A DNA stretch of 37,045 bases from an uncultured Prochlorococcus sp. (lineage in GTDB: Bacteria; Cyanobacteriota; Cyanobacteriia; PCC-6307; Cyanobiaceae): contig CACJAC010000010.1 in the NCBI GenBank assembly GCA_902591275.1, positions 1 through 37,045 on the forward strand, written 5' to 3'. The notes beneath the pieces are model-generated. The model worked only from the letters and a program-made list of their open reading frames with translations. It did no database searches and was not told where the DNA came from. The translations under genes and the position numbers were made by a program. Of this stretch, positions 1 to 6,218 are shown piece after piece (position 1 is the stretch's first letter; the number at the start of each line of letters is the position of its first letter).

Positions 1-2
1 TT

Positions 3-125
3 TTTTCAGTAAAATCACCAGAGAGAAAGGTTATAGATTCGCCAATAATGTGGAAAGATGACTATTCTAATCTTGTGCTTTTCAGAAGTAATAAAATAAA
101 TTCAGAAGTAAAAAGAATAATTTAA
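3..125 (+). CDS. C-terminal fragment of an unknown protein (cut by window edge)
   Basis: An open frame enters from the left edge and ends at TAA 123-125, giving the last 40 residues of a protein. The visible part is charged and polar (it includes SPIMWKDDYSNLVLF and ends KRII) and has no membrane segment. I do not recognise the family from this fragment. It points away from the HNH gene on the opposite strand, and the two genes converge with about 90 bases between them. It is called a gene tail because the frame stays open to the edge with plausible amino-acid use, but a chance open frame of this length cannot be excluded in AT-rich DNA. Confidence 0.4.
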   Translation, partial: FSVKSPERKVIDSPIMWKDDYSNLVLFRSNKINSEVKRII

Positions 126-215
126 TAAAGATTCATTATTTACCATAAAAGGAATTTTCTATTAAACCACACGAAAAAATATTCTTTCGAATCTAAATAA
201 AATTATTATTTCATT

Positions 216-557
216 TTAATTTAAGTACTTCAAAAGAACTGACGCTAGTTTCAAGTCATCATTAAACCATGCTCGTATCGCCATAGCTCTTCGAGGATCA
301 TAAAAAATTTGTTTTCTGTACCAACTAAGGACTTCTGAATCTGATTTCTTTCCATTACATGACAAACAACATGGCACGCAATTACTTGTATTGCTAATCC
401 CCCCTTTTGACATTGGATGAAGATGGTCAAGTGATTCAGACGGGTTGCCGCAATAAATACATTTATAGTTAGTAAGTTTATTAAGTGACTCTCTCCAATT
501 TTTATGACTTATCTTGGGACAAAACTGATCAAGGTAAATTGCATCTTGTCTATGCAT
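216..557 (-). CDS. Small HNH endonuclease
   Basis: A 113-residue protein with a compact HNH (beta-beta-alpha metal) nuclease domain. The core shows C33xxC36, then D44-H45 in LDHLHPMSKGG (general-base His region), N56/N59, and a second cysteine pair C64xxC67 followed by N68 and K70. The CxxC...CxxC arrangement is the structural zinc site typical of the McrA/phage-type HNH subgroup; D-H...N supplies the metal and catalytic site. The N-terminal 30 and C-terminal 35 residues carry no other domain I recognise. No methylase, specificity subunit or phage terminase lies beside it, so it is an orphan here. Possible roles include a homing-type nuclease, a defence nuclease or a remnant of a mobile element. 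The family call is firm; the biological role is unknown. Confidence 0.85.
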   Translation of the reverse strand: MHRQDAIYLDQFCPKISHKNWRESLNKLTNYKCIYCGNPSESLDHLHPMSKGGISNTSNCVPCCLSCNGKKSDSEVLSWYRKQIFYDPRRAMAIRAWFNDDLKLASVLLKYLN

Positions 558-694
558 AGATTTCTTGATATTTTTCCAATAATAACAGTTTTTTTTAACA
601 ATGTTTGGAAAAGAAAAAATAAAACTTTGTAAATCTTAGGGTTCTTTTGAAAAGAATATTTTTTTAATTATTAAAATACCAGGATTTGTACTTA

Positions 695-1510
695 ATGCCT
701 TATTTACTTACAAAATTATTAGGGAGTGTTGATCATTTTATTTTTAAAAGTTTTTATATCTTTTTGATATCCTTTTTTTCTAATACGTTCTCTGCGATTT
801 CTGGAGGAGGAGCAGGATTATTACAATTGCCTGCATTGATTTTATCTGGAATTCCTTATTATCAGGCTCTGGCTAGTCATAAGTTAGCAACAGTAGCATT
901 GGGAATAGGTGGTTCATTAAGAAATTACAAATCTTTAGGAAATGATATAGGTGTTGCTTGGCAAATATTAATTTTTGGATTACCAGGAGTAATTTTAGGG
1001 TCTTCTATCGTTGAATATATATCAGAAAAGTATTTGTACTTAATTTTAGGAATAATATCAATACTATTAGCTTTTTACTCATTCCTTAAACCAGATTTAG
1101 GTTTATCATCTGGGAATAATAAGCTTAATTTTGTTCATAAAGTTCGATTTTTAATTTTTATTTTTCTTATAGGTATATTAAATGGTTCTATTTCTTCAGG
1201 AACTGGACTGCTTGTAACAATACTTTTAATAAAAACTTTTGAAATGGATTTTCTTCGAGCTGTAAGTATGACATTCTTTACTGTTGGGATTTTTTGGAAT
1301 TTTGTTGGAGCAGTTTCTTTGGCAAGAATAGGATCGGTTCCTCCAAATATATTGATAGTATTAATAATTGGTTCCTTTATAGGAGGATATTTCGGGGCTC
1401 ATTTGTCAAAATTAAATGGAAATATACTAGTTAAGAAAACTTTTACAACAGTTTGTATTTTGGTCGGTATTAGCTTATTGATTAAATCTACAAGAATTTT
1501 TTTTAAATAA
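695..1510 (+). CDS. TauE/SafE-family membrane permease (putative anion exporter)
   Basis: A polytopic inner-membrane protein of about 271 residues with the internal duplication of the TauE/SafE (formerly DUF81) family. The first repeat opens with FSNTFSAISGGGAGLLQLPAL, and the second begins near GILNGSISSGTGLLVTI with the matching glycine-rich signature. About eight hydrophobic segments are visible. Members export or import sulfite, sulfonates or other organic anions; the substrate cannot be read from sequence. A TTG at 686 would add three residues, but the ATG at 695 is the more usual start. It stands alone: the upstream neighbour is on the other strand and the downstream 450 bases have no protein gene. 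No clear terminator follows it on the plus strand. Confidence 0.8.
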   Translation: MPYLLTKLLGSVDHFIFKSFYIFLISFFSNTFSAISGGGAGLLQLPALILSGIPYYQALASHKLATVALGIGGSLRNYKSLGNDIGVAWQILIFGLPGVILGSSIVEYISEKYLYLILGIISILLAFYSFLKPDLGLSSGNNKLNFVHKVRFLIFIFLIGILNGSISSGTGLLVTILLIKTFEMDFLRAVSMTFFTVGIFWNFVGAVSLARIGSVPPNILIVLIIGSFIGGYFGAHLSKLNGNILVKKTFTTVCILVGISLLIKSTRIFFK

Positions 1511-1670
1511 ATTAAAAACAGCAGTACAACTTTGGTTGAAAAGCCTAAAGAATGTTTATTCGTTAATAGGATAAATTAAATTAAATATAATCTCTATTTA
1601 TTATCAAAGGAGTTAATGGATAATTCGTTTTATCAAATAATACTTTAGAGAAACCATATTTTAAAAAACA

Positions 1671-1697
1671 AAAAAAAAGGCCTCACATATGTGGGCC
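1671..1697 (-). terminator. Intrinsic terminator of the RNA candidate
   Basis: On the minus strand an inverted repeat (GGCCCACAT / ATGTGAGGCC, one wobble pair, very small loop) is followed directly by eight T residues and, after a G, six more T. The T tract lies only on the minus-strand side, so it cannot serve the plus-strand TauE-like gene. No minus-strand protein gene ends here, which is the main reason to propose a non-coding transcript. Confidence 0.65.
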
Positions 1698-1798
1698 GGG
1701 TGATGGGGAACCTTATTTTTAAACCAATTTCTTAAAAAATGCAACCCCCTATCTGTAGCGCAGAAAGGAACTTATCTATACACTACATATAGGGCTTC
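1671..1798 (-). ncRNA. Candidate structured small non-coding RNA of about 128 nt
   Basis: Read on the minus strand, this segment has a complete set of small-RNA signals. A TATAAA box (plus positions 1805-1810) is followed by a likely start near 1798. Next comes a long hairpin whose arms CCCTATATGTAG (1794-1783) and CTACAGATAGGG (1758-1747) pair at 11 of 12 positions around a 24-base pyrimidine-containing loop. A single-stranded AT-rich linker follows. The element ends in a GC-rich hairpin (1697-1679) followed by eight T, a classic intrinsic terminator. No open frame fits it. It does not match the tmRNA, SRP RNA, RNase P, 6S or Yfr1 signatures that I know. Marine picocyanobacteria carry many unannotated Yfr-type RNAs, so this is plausible, but expression is inferred. 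Confidence 0.55.
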
Positions 1799-1804
1799 AA
1801 TAAT

Positions 1805-1810
1805 TTTATA
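1805..1810 (-). promoter_or_regulatory. Putative -10 box of the RNA candidate
   Basis: TATAAA on the minus strand, inside an extended TATAGTATAAAAT context, lies 6-7 bases before the G/A at 1797-1798 and just ahead of the first RNA hairpin. I see no convincing -35 element, which is common in Prochlorococcus. The call rests on its position relative to the hairpin and terminator. Confidence 0.4.
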
Positions 1811-1964
1811 CTATATTAATTTATCAATTCTGAAATAAATTTGTAATTTTAAAATTTTTGAGTAAAAACCTCATTTTATTGTTTCAATTGTATTTGGTAA
1901 TTTTACTTGTTAAAAATTTTCTGCACAGTATCATTCGTAGGAACATAGCTATTAAAAAGCTTTA

Positions 1965-2192
1965 ATGATTGAATTAACCTTACTCACTCTTTTGAACTAT
2001 GTTGGGGATAATTTCTGTGAATATAGAAATATAGGCCATGATAATTATAAATCTTTACTTCTTTCCTACAGTGATGCAAGCAACAAATTTGGGCCATTAG
2101 AAGTTAAAAAGGTTATTGAGACGTCACAAAATTTTAAAGTTACGGCTGTTGCTATTGCTGCAATTAAGTGTCCTCAGCATATAGTTAAGTAA
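1965..2192 (+). CDS. Small hypothetical protein, 75 residues
   Basis: ATG start at 1965. I do not recognise the family. The sequence is soluble in character, with a slightly hydrophobic start (MIELTLLTLL) and a charged centre (FGPLEVKKVIET) leading to VAIAAIKCPQHIVK. There is one cysteine near the N-terminus and one near the C-terminus. Its TAA stop shares its final A with the ATG of the next gene, so the pair is probably translated in a coupled way from one mRNA. No strong ribosome binding site is seen, which is common in Prochlorococcus. Confidence 0.5.
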   Translation: MIELTLLTLLNYVGDNFCEYRNIGHDNYKSLLLSYSDASNKFGPLEVKKVIETSQNFKVTAVAIAAIKCPQHIVK

Positions 2193-2458
2193 TGAAGTTT
2201 GAATTAAAAACTGAAAATGAAAATTATTCAAAATCATTTACACAATTTTTCGGCATATTTTTTTCTCTCACTTTTATAATTATCCTTTGTGATGTTGGAC
2301 TTAAGTTAGGAATCATATCTAGAAATCATAAAATTGAATATAATTGTAGAATTTTATCTGTTGAAAAATCTAAACCTTATTTTAAGAAATTATCTAGAAT
2401 TTCTAATCTGAAAAGTAAACAACAAATTTGGGAATTTTGTAGAGAGTTTATTAAATAA
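2192..2458 (+). CDS. Small single-span membrane protein, hypothetical
   Basis: An 88-residue protein whose ATG overlaps the stop codon of the preceding gene by one base. A polar N-terminus (about residues 1-16) is followed by one membrane segment at about residues 19-42 (FFGIFFSLTFIIILCDVGLKLG) and a basic C-terminal tail of about 45 residues ending LKSKQQIWEFCREFIK. I do not recognise the family. It ends three bases before the convergent stop of the ABC permease gene, so no shared terminator fits between them. A membrane anchor working with the 75-residue partner is possible but unsupported. Confidence 0.5.
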   Translation: MKFELKTENENYSKSFTQFFGIFFSLTFIIILCDVGLKLGIISRNHKIEYNCRILSVEKSKPYFKKLSRISNLKSKQQIWEFCREFIK

Positions 2459-2461
2459 TAG

Positions 2462-3256
2462 TTAGCTAGATGCTGATGAATAGAATTTTAATGCGAATAA
2501 CCAGAACTTTCTTGAAGTTATAAGAAATATTGTGGCAATATTAATTTCAAGCAATATTTTCCAAAATTGAGAAAGTCCTAGAAAAACTTCTGAAGGAATT
2601 GTAGTTATAAATGCAATAGGAATGATAACACTAAAAAAAATTCTTAAAGAAAACGAAAATGAATTTAGAGGAAATCTTCCAATATAAAGGAATGATCTTA
2701 ATACTTCTATTGCATTCCAAGTCTTAACGAACCAAATAGTAGAAGTAGAGATAAAAAACCATAAGCTATATAAAATACAAATCGAGCAGCTTATCGTAAT
2801 CAAGGATAGGGTCAGAAAATTTAAATTTAAATTTATTTGATTTATTCTTATGCAAAAGAACAATAAGAAAAATCCAAGCATTATTTCTAAAAATCCAGAT
2901 GGATTAATTTTTTTTAATGAAATAAAAAATTGACTATCAATAGGTTTTAAAAGTACGAAATCTAGTGTTCCTTCTCTTATATGTTTTACTATTTCTGTAA
3001 GATTAGGATTGAACCAAGTATTTGTTATTCCATTCAAAATTGTATATATACCTTGTATTATGAGCGCCTCTTTAAATTCCCATCCGCCTATACTCCCATT
3101 GTTTTGAAAGAAAATAGATAATAAAAAAATACTACCTATTAAACTTAAAATTGCAGTAATTAAATCAATTAATATATTAGTTTTGTATTCTAATTCAGAA
3201 GCTAGAGAAGTATGCAAGAATTTTGCATAGACTTTTAAATATTTTTTTAGATTCAT
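2462..3256 (-). CDS. ABC-2 type exporter permease (second subunit)
   Basis: A 264-residue membrane protein with about six hydrophobic spans, resembling the ABC-2 permeases of COG3694 (pfam06182) that pair with a COG4587 permease and a COG4586 ATPase. The soluble segment GTLDFVLLKPIDSQFF after the second span is typical: most members carry a similar 'LLKPI/LLRP' motif. It is last in a three-gene minus-strand operon, and its start overlaps the stop of the preceding permease by four bases (ATGA type). The exporter's substrate is unknown; family members are linked to drugs, lipids or polysaccharides. Confidence 0.78.
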   Translation of the reverse strand: MNLKKYLKVYAKFLHTSLASELEYKTNILIDLITAILSLIGSIFLLSIFFQNNGSIGGWEFKEALIIQGIYTILNGITNTWFNPNLTEIVKHIREGTLDFVLLKPIDSQFFISLKKINPSGFLEIMLGFFLLFFCIRINQINLNLNFLTLSLITISCSICILYSLWFFISTSTIWFVKTWNAIEVLRSFLYIGRFPLNSFSFSLRIFFSVIIPIAFITTIPSEVFLGLSQFWKILLEINIATIFLITSRKFWLFALKFYSSASS

Positions 3257-4047
3257 GATCCCATAGCAGTATATTTTTTTGTTCCTTCAGTCCAGATTTT
3301 CTTAAATAATGGGAAAAGTAAAAAAATCCATAGAATTTGCATACTTAATCCTTCACTAATATTTGTTTCATTACCTGATAGTAAGTTCGCAGGGAAATCG
3401 ATTAGGTATGGAAAAGGAGTTAAATAAATCCAGGATTTAACATATGCGGGAAATGAAACTACTGGAGCTAAAAGACCTGAAAGAAATAAAGTTGGAATAA
3501 ATAACAATCTTTCTATTGATGATGCTTTCTCTGTCCAAAAACATAGACATGCAACTATTGACTGAACTAAAAATTGAATTAAGAAGGATAAGAAAGTAGA
3601 TAAAACCGATAAGAATAAAATACCTAAATTTGGAATCCATATACTTTCTGGATTATAAATAAAGAAGAAAGTTGCAATTATTAGTGCGAAAGGAAATCTT
3701 GTTATTTGTTCAGCAAGATGTTGTGCAAAATATCTGAAAAATGGATTTAAAGGTTGGATTAAATACGGAGATACTTTCCCCATAAGAGAATCCTCTTCAA
3801 AACTAAATACTACCCAAACTACAGAAAACTGTCTTACAAAAAAAGCACATAAGAAATACCTAGAAAGCATAACATCACTAATGTTTATGGATTCATTTAA
3901 ATTATTATTTGTCCAAATGTTTAACATGAAAAAAGGAATTACACCTGAAATTGCCCATAATGCAATTTCTACCCTATATTCCAACATGTTTGAATATTGA
4001 ACTCTTAATAAAGTGAATATTTTACGGTAAATCAAATTAGATATCAT
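3253..4047 (-). CDS. ABC-2 type exporter permease (first subunit)
   Basis: A 264-residue membrane protein with about six spans, matching the COG4587-type ABC-2 permeases. The cytosolic motif GKVSPYLIQPLNPFFRYFAQ after the second span parallels the 'LLKPI' segment of its partner, so the two subunits probably form a heterodimer. The start overlaps the end of the ATPase gene by 11 bases and the stop overlaps the next permease by four, so translation is almost certainly coupled. The exporter likely sits in the plasma membrane with the ATPase at 4037-5032. Substrate unknown. Confidence 0.78.
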   Translation of the reverse strand: MISNLIYRKIFTLLRVQYSNMLEYRVEIALWAISGVIPFFMLNIWTNNNLNESINISDVMLSRYFLCAFFVRQFSVVWVVFSFEEDSLMGKVSPYLIQPLNPFFRYFAQHLAEQITRFPFALIIATFFFIYNPESIWIPNLGILFLSVLSTFLSFLIQFLVQSIVACLCFWTEKASSIERLLFIPTLFLSGLLAPVVSFPAYVKSWIYLTPFPYLIDFPANLLSGNETNISEGLSMQILWIFLLFPLFKKIWTEGTKKYTAMGS

Positions 4048-5032
4048 AATCTTTTTTAATTAATATTTTCCCTATAATTTCATCTATAGGCGGTTCATTT
4101 ATAAAAAGGTCTTCAATATCAAATTTATTTAGGATAGTTTTTAGTGTAGAGGTAATAGAGTTGTTTTCAATTATTATTGTAATTTCATTCTTTATTTTAT
4201 TTTTAACGGTAAAACCGCAATTTTCTATTTTTATTGCATCTTTTTCTGTACGACAAACTATTAGTATTTCTTTAACAGGAGATAGTTTTTTTAATAATAG
4301 GTCAAGTTTTCCATCATATGAAATTGACCCTTCGTGAACACATATAACTCTTTTGCACAGTGAAGTAATATCTTTCATGTAATGACTAGTTAAGCATATC
4401 GTTGCATTAGTTTCCTTATTATATTTTTGAAGGAATTTCCTTAGATTTCTCTGTGCATTAATATCTAATCCAAGTGTAGGTTCGTCTAAAAATAGAATAT
4501 TTGGTTCATGTATTAATGCCGCTAGTAATTCTGACTTCATACGCTGACCCAGTGAAAGTTTTCTAACAGGTATGAATAGCTCTTCATCAATTTCAAGCAT
4601 TTCTGATAGTTTTTTTATTCTCCTTTTAGCTTCGAACATATCTAAGTCATATATTGATGCATTCAAATAGAAGGATTCAATTGGCGGTAGATCCCAAATT
4701 AACTGTTGCTTTTGTCCCATTATTAAGGTGATATTCTTTAGGAAATTTTCATTTCTCCTGAAGGGTAAGTAGCCTGAGACCAAGATCGAACCTTCACTCG
4801 GATAAATTAAGCCACAAAGCATTTTTAAAATGGTTGTTTTCCCAGCTCCATTAGCACCTAGAAAACCTACTATTTCCCCTTCCTTAATTTCAAAACTTAT
4901 ATCTTTTATAACTTTTAAACTTTTTCTTTGTCTTTTAAAAAAATGTTTAATTGTTCCATTTAAACCTGGTTCTTTGATAGAGATATCAAATGACTTAGAT
5001 AAATTACTTACATCGATAATATTTTGCACCAT
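4037..5032 (-). CDS. ABC transporter ATP-binding protein (COG4586-like)
   Basis: A 331-residue ATPase that powers the ABC-2 exporter encoded just downstream. Walker A GANGAGKTT is at 59-67, the Q-loop near Q107, the signature LSLGQ at 159-163, Walker B ILFLDEP at 179-185 and the switch histidine at 217 (LTSHYMKD). The N-terminal extension before the nucleotide-binding domain and the roughly 100-residue C-terminal part after it fit the COG4586 subgroup rather than simple importers. It is first in the operon. The 70 bases upstream are AT-rich and hold a short inverted repeat but no recognisable operator. Confidence 0.88.
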   Translation of the reverse strand: MVQNIIDVSNLSKSFDISIKEPGLNGTIKHFFKRQRKSLKVIKDISFEIKEGEIVGFLGANGAGKTTILKMLCGLIYPSEGSILVSGYLPFRRNENFLKNITLIMGQKQQLIWDLPPIESFYLNASIYDLDMFEAKRRIKKLSEMLEIDEELFIPVRKLSLGQRMKSELLAALIHEPNILFLDEPTLGLDINAQRNLRKFLQKYNKETNATICLTSHYMKDITSLCKRVICVHEGSISYDGKLDLLLKKLSPVKEILIVCRTEKDAIKIENCGFTVKNKIKNEITIIIENNSITSTLKTILNKFDIEDLFINEPPIDEIIGKILIKKDYDI

Positions 5033-5100
5033 TTCAATTTTTAAATTTTTCTATTTTAACTATTTATGGATTTTCCTATATTAGGAAATTTTTTTATTTT

Positions 5101-5490
5101 TTAAAAAATATCCTTAAACGATACAAAAAGCCAGATAAAAAAGTTAATTGGATTAAGTAAATCTCTTACCTTATTTTTGTTTTCATAATTTAATCCTCTT
5201 AAAAAATCAAATATAAAATTACTTTTATTGTTTTTAGGATTACTTTTTTTAATTATGTTCCCATTTTTGTCAAGGAGGTCAATTTCATCTTCAAAAAACC
5301 ATTGCTCTTTTCCATTAGATAATTGCAATATAACTCCAATGCCTTTTCCGTCAGTTATTCTAAAATCACTTATCTTGCTTGTTGAGGAACTATTTATTGC
5401 ATCAATGGTTTCTTTAGTAAGCCTATCCTTTGATAGGTCTAAGTTTATTTGAACAGAATCGCCTATTTTTGCCTTGTCTAAAATTGACAT
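5101..5490 (-). CDS. PetP-like (DUF2862) protein with C-terminal extension
   Basis: Residues 8-70 resemble the DUF2862 family, which includes PetP, the small cyanobacterial and red-algal cytochrome b6f subunit. The hallmark is DGKGIGVILQL followed by EQWFFEDEIDLLD (47-74), matching the 'DGsGvGvvVqF...WFFEDEie' signature. PetP is usually about 65-70 residues; this protein has 129. The extra part is a polar, lysine/asparagine-rich linker and then a hydrophobic stretch at about 112-125 (INFFIWLFVSF) that could attach it to a membrane. It may be a peripheral b6f or other thylakoid factor, or a paralogue with a different job. The domain call is fairly good; the gene name is withheld because of the odd architecture. 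Confidence 0.65.
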   Translation of the reverse strand: MSILDKAKIGDSVQINLDLSKDRLTKETIDAINSSSTSKISDFRITDGKGIGVILQLSNGKEQWFFEDEIDLLDKNGNIIKKSNPKNNKSNFIFDFLRGLNYENKNKVRDLLNPINFFIWLFVSFKDIF

Positions 5491-5560
5491 TTTTAGGTTA
5501 TTATACCTATTGATTTAGGATTTATGCGATTAATTCTGAATTATTTATTTATTTAAATAA

Positions 5561-5707
5561 TTATGATTTTTTGAAAATCGCTTCAAGAATTCTTTTAATT
5601 AAAATTGTTAATACTCTCAGGAATACAAAAAAAAGTCCTAACCAACCTAAAATGACAGCTATCGATAATAAACTTGAACCTAAATCTCGCTGTAGCAAAT
5701 CCTGCAT
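5561..5707 (-). CDS. 48-residue single-span membrane protein
   Basis: A short open frame starting ATG at 5707 and ending TAA at 5561. A short N-terminus (MQDLLQRDLGSS) is followed by a clean hydrophobic span at about residues 13-37 (it includes VILGWLGLFFVF) and a basic tail (KRILEAIFKKS). This is a coding-like pattern, with the positive charge on one side of the membrane. It lies upstream of, and on the same strand as, the PetP-like gene, with about 70 bases between them, so they may be cotranscribed. I do not recognise a family. Small one-span proteins of this size are common in photosynthetic complexes, but nothing here ties it to one. Confidence 0.5.
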   Translation of the reverse strand: MQDLLQRDLGSSLLSIAVILGWLGLFFVFLRVLTILIKRILEAIFKKS

Positions 5708-6067
5708 ATAATTTTTCTTAATTAGATAAAATTAACTTTACTTTAATAAATTACTTAATCAATATAAAATTGCCAATATTCAGATTTATTCAAATTCTTT
5801 TTCATTAGCTTGTTTAATTGAAATGATTTGTGAGTTAAAATTTAATTAGAAAATTTAATTTAATATTTTGGATCTATCTCTGAACTCATACATTGGAATA
5901 TTTTTTATCATTATTGGTTTATTAGTTAGGGTTGATTTGAAATTTTCTTTTCAAAAGGATCTCAAATAATTTCTAATAAACTCTCTTAAGTGTAATAGAA
6001 CTACATAAAGTTCTTCAGTTCTAATATGTTTTTTTCTTGCTGCAACTATTTATTTTTTGCAAAGACT
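5708..6067. other. Intergenic region before tRNA-fMet
   Basis: About 360 AT-rich bases between the 48-residue gene and the tRNA terminator. It holds one possible mini-ORF (5868-5969, plus strand), listed separately. A weak inverted repeat (AGAAC / GTTCT, about 5996-6014) lies before a T-rich stretch; it is too weak to call a terminator. I see nothing else supportable. Confidence 0.45.
5868..5969 (+). CDS. Possible 33-residue membrane mini-protein (TTG start)
   Basis: An open frame beginning TTG at 5868, preceded by an in-frame stop at 5856, and ending TAA at 5967-5969. The translation begins MDLSLNSYIGIFF and has a hydrophobic span (about residues 8-22) followed by a basic and polar tail ending FSFQKDLK. 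Size and layout resemble the one-helix subunits of photosystems and NDH complexes, but no family is recognised and the start codon is non-ATG. In AT-rich DNA, short hydrophobic frames arise by chance, so this is a weak call. Confidence 0.22.
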   Translation: MDLSLNSYIGIFFIIIGLLVRVDLKFSFQKDLK

Positions 6068-6091
6068 AAAAAAGCAGCATTGAAGCTGCTT
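6068..6091 (-). terminator. Terminator of tRNA-fMet
   Basis: On the minus strand AAGCAGC, a six-base loop and GCTGCTT form a seven-pair stem followed by a run of T (complement of 6068-6073). It starts nine bases after the tRNA 3' end, so it should end the tRNA transcript before the PetP-like region. Confidence 0.7.
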
Positions 6092-6099
6092 CTAAATGG

Positions 6100-6173
<74 letters not shown>

Positions 6174-6218
6174 GCATATACATAGCATACATCTGAAAGG
6201 GTTATTTTTCCTGTTTGT

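Larger units (their letters stand above)
1511..1964. other. Intergenic region of about 450 bases holding an RNA candidate
   Basis: No credible protein-coding frame is seen on either strand between the TauE-like gene and the small gene at 1965. The middle part (about 1671-1815) carries a compact set of RNA-gene signals reading on the minus strand, described separately. The left flank (1511-1665) and the right flank (1820-1960) are AT-rich, and I see nothing I can support there apart from the presumed promoter of the downstream pair. Confidence 0.6.

Noticed and set aside
3437..3640. Additional minus-strand frame of 67 residues inside the ABC permease gene
   Set aside because: It overlaps the permease in another frame, is rich in Ser, Ile and Phe as out-of-frame AT-rich sequence is, and has no signature.
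5072..5088. Perfect seven-base inverted repeat (TTTCCTA / TAGGAAA) followed by T-rich sequence, between the PetP-like gene and the ABC ATPase gene
   Set aside because: The T tract lies on the plus strand, where no gene ends, while both neighbours are on the minus strand. It is also A/T-heavy, so I do not call it a terminator.
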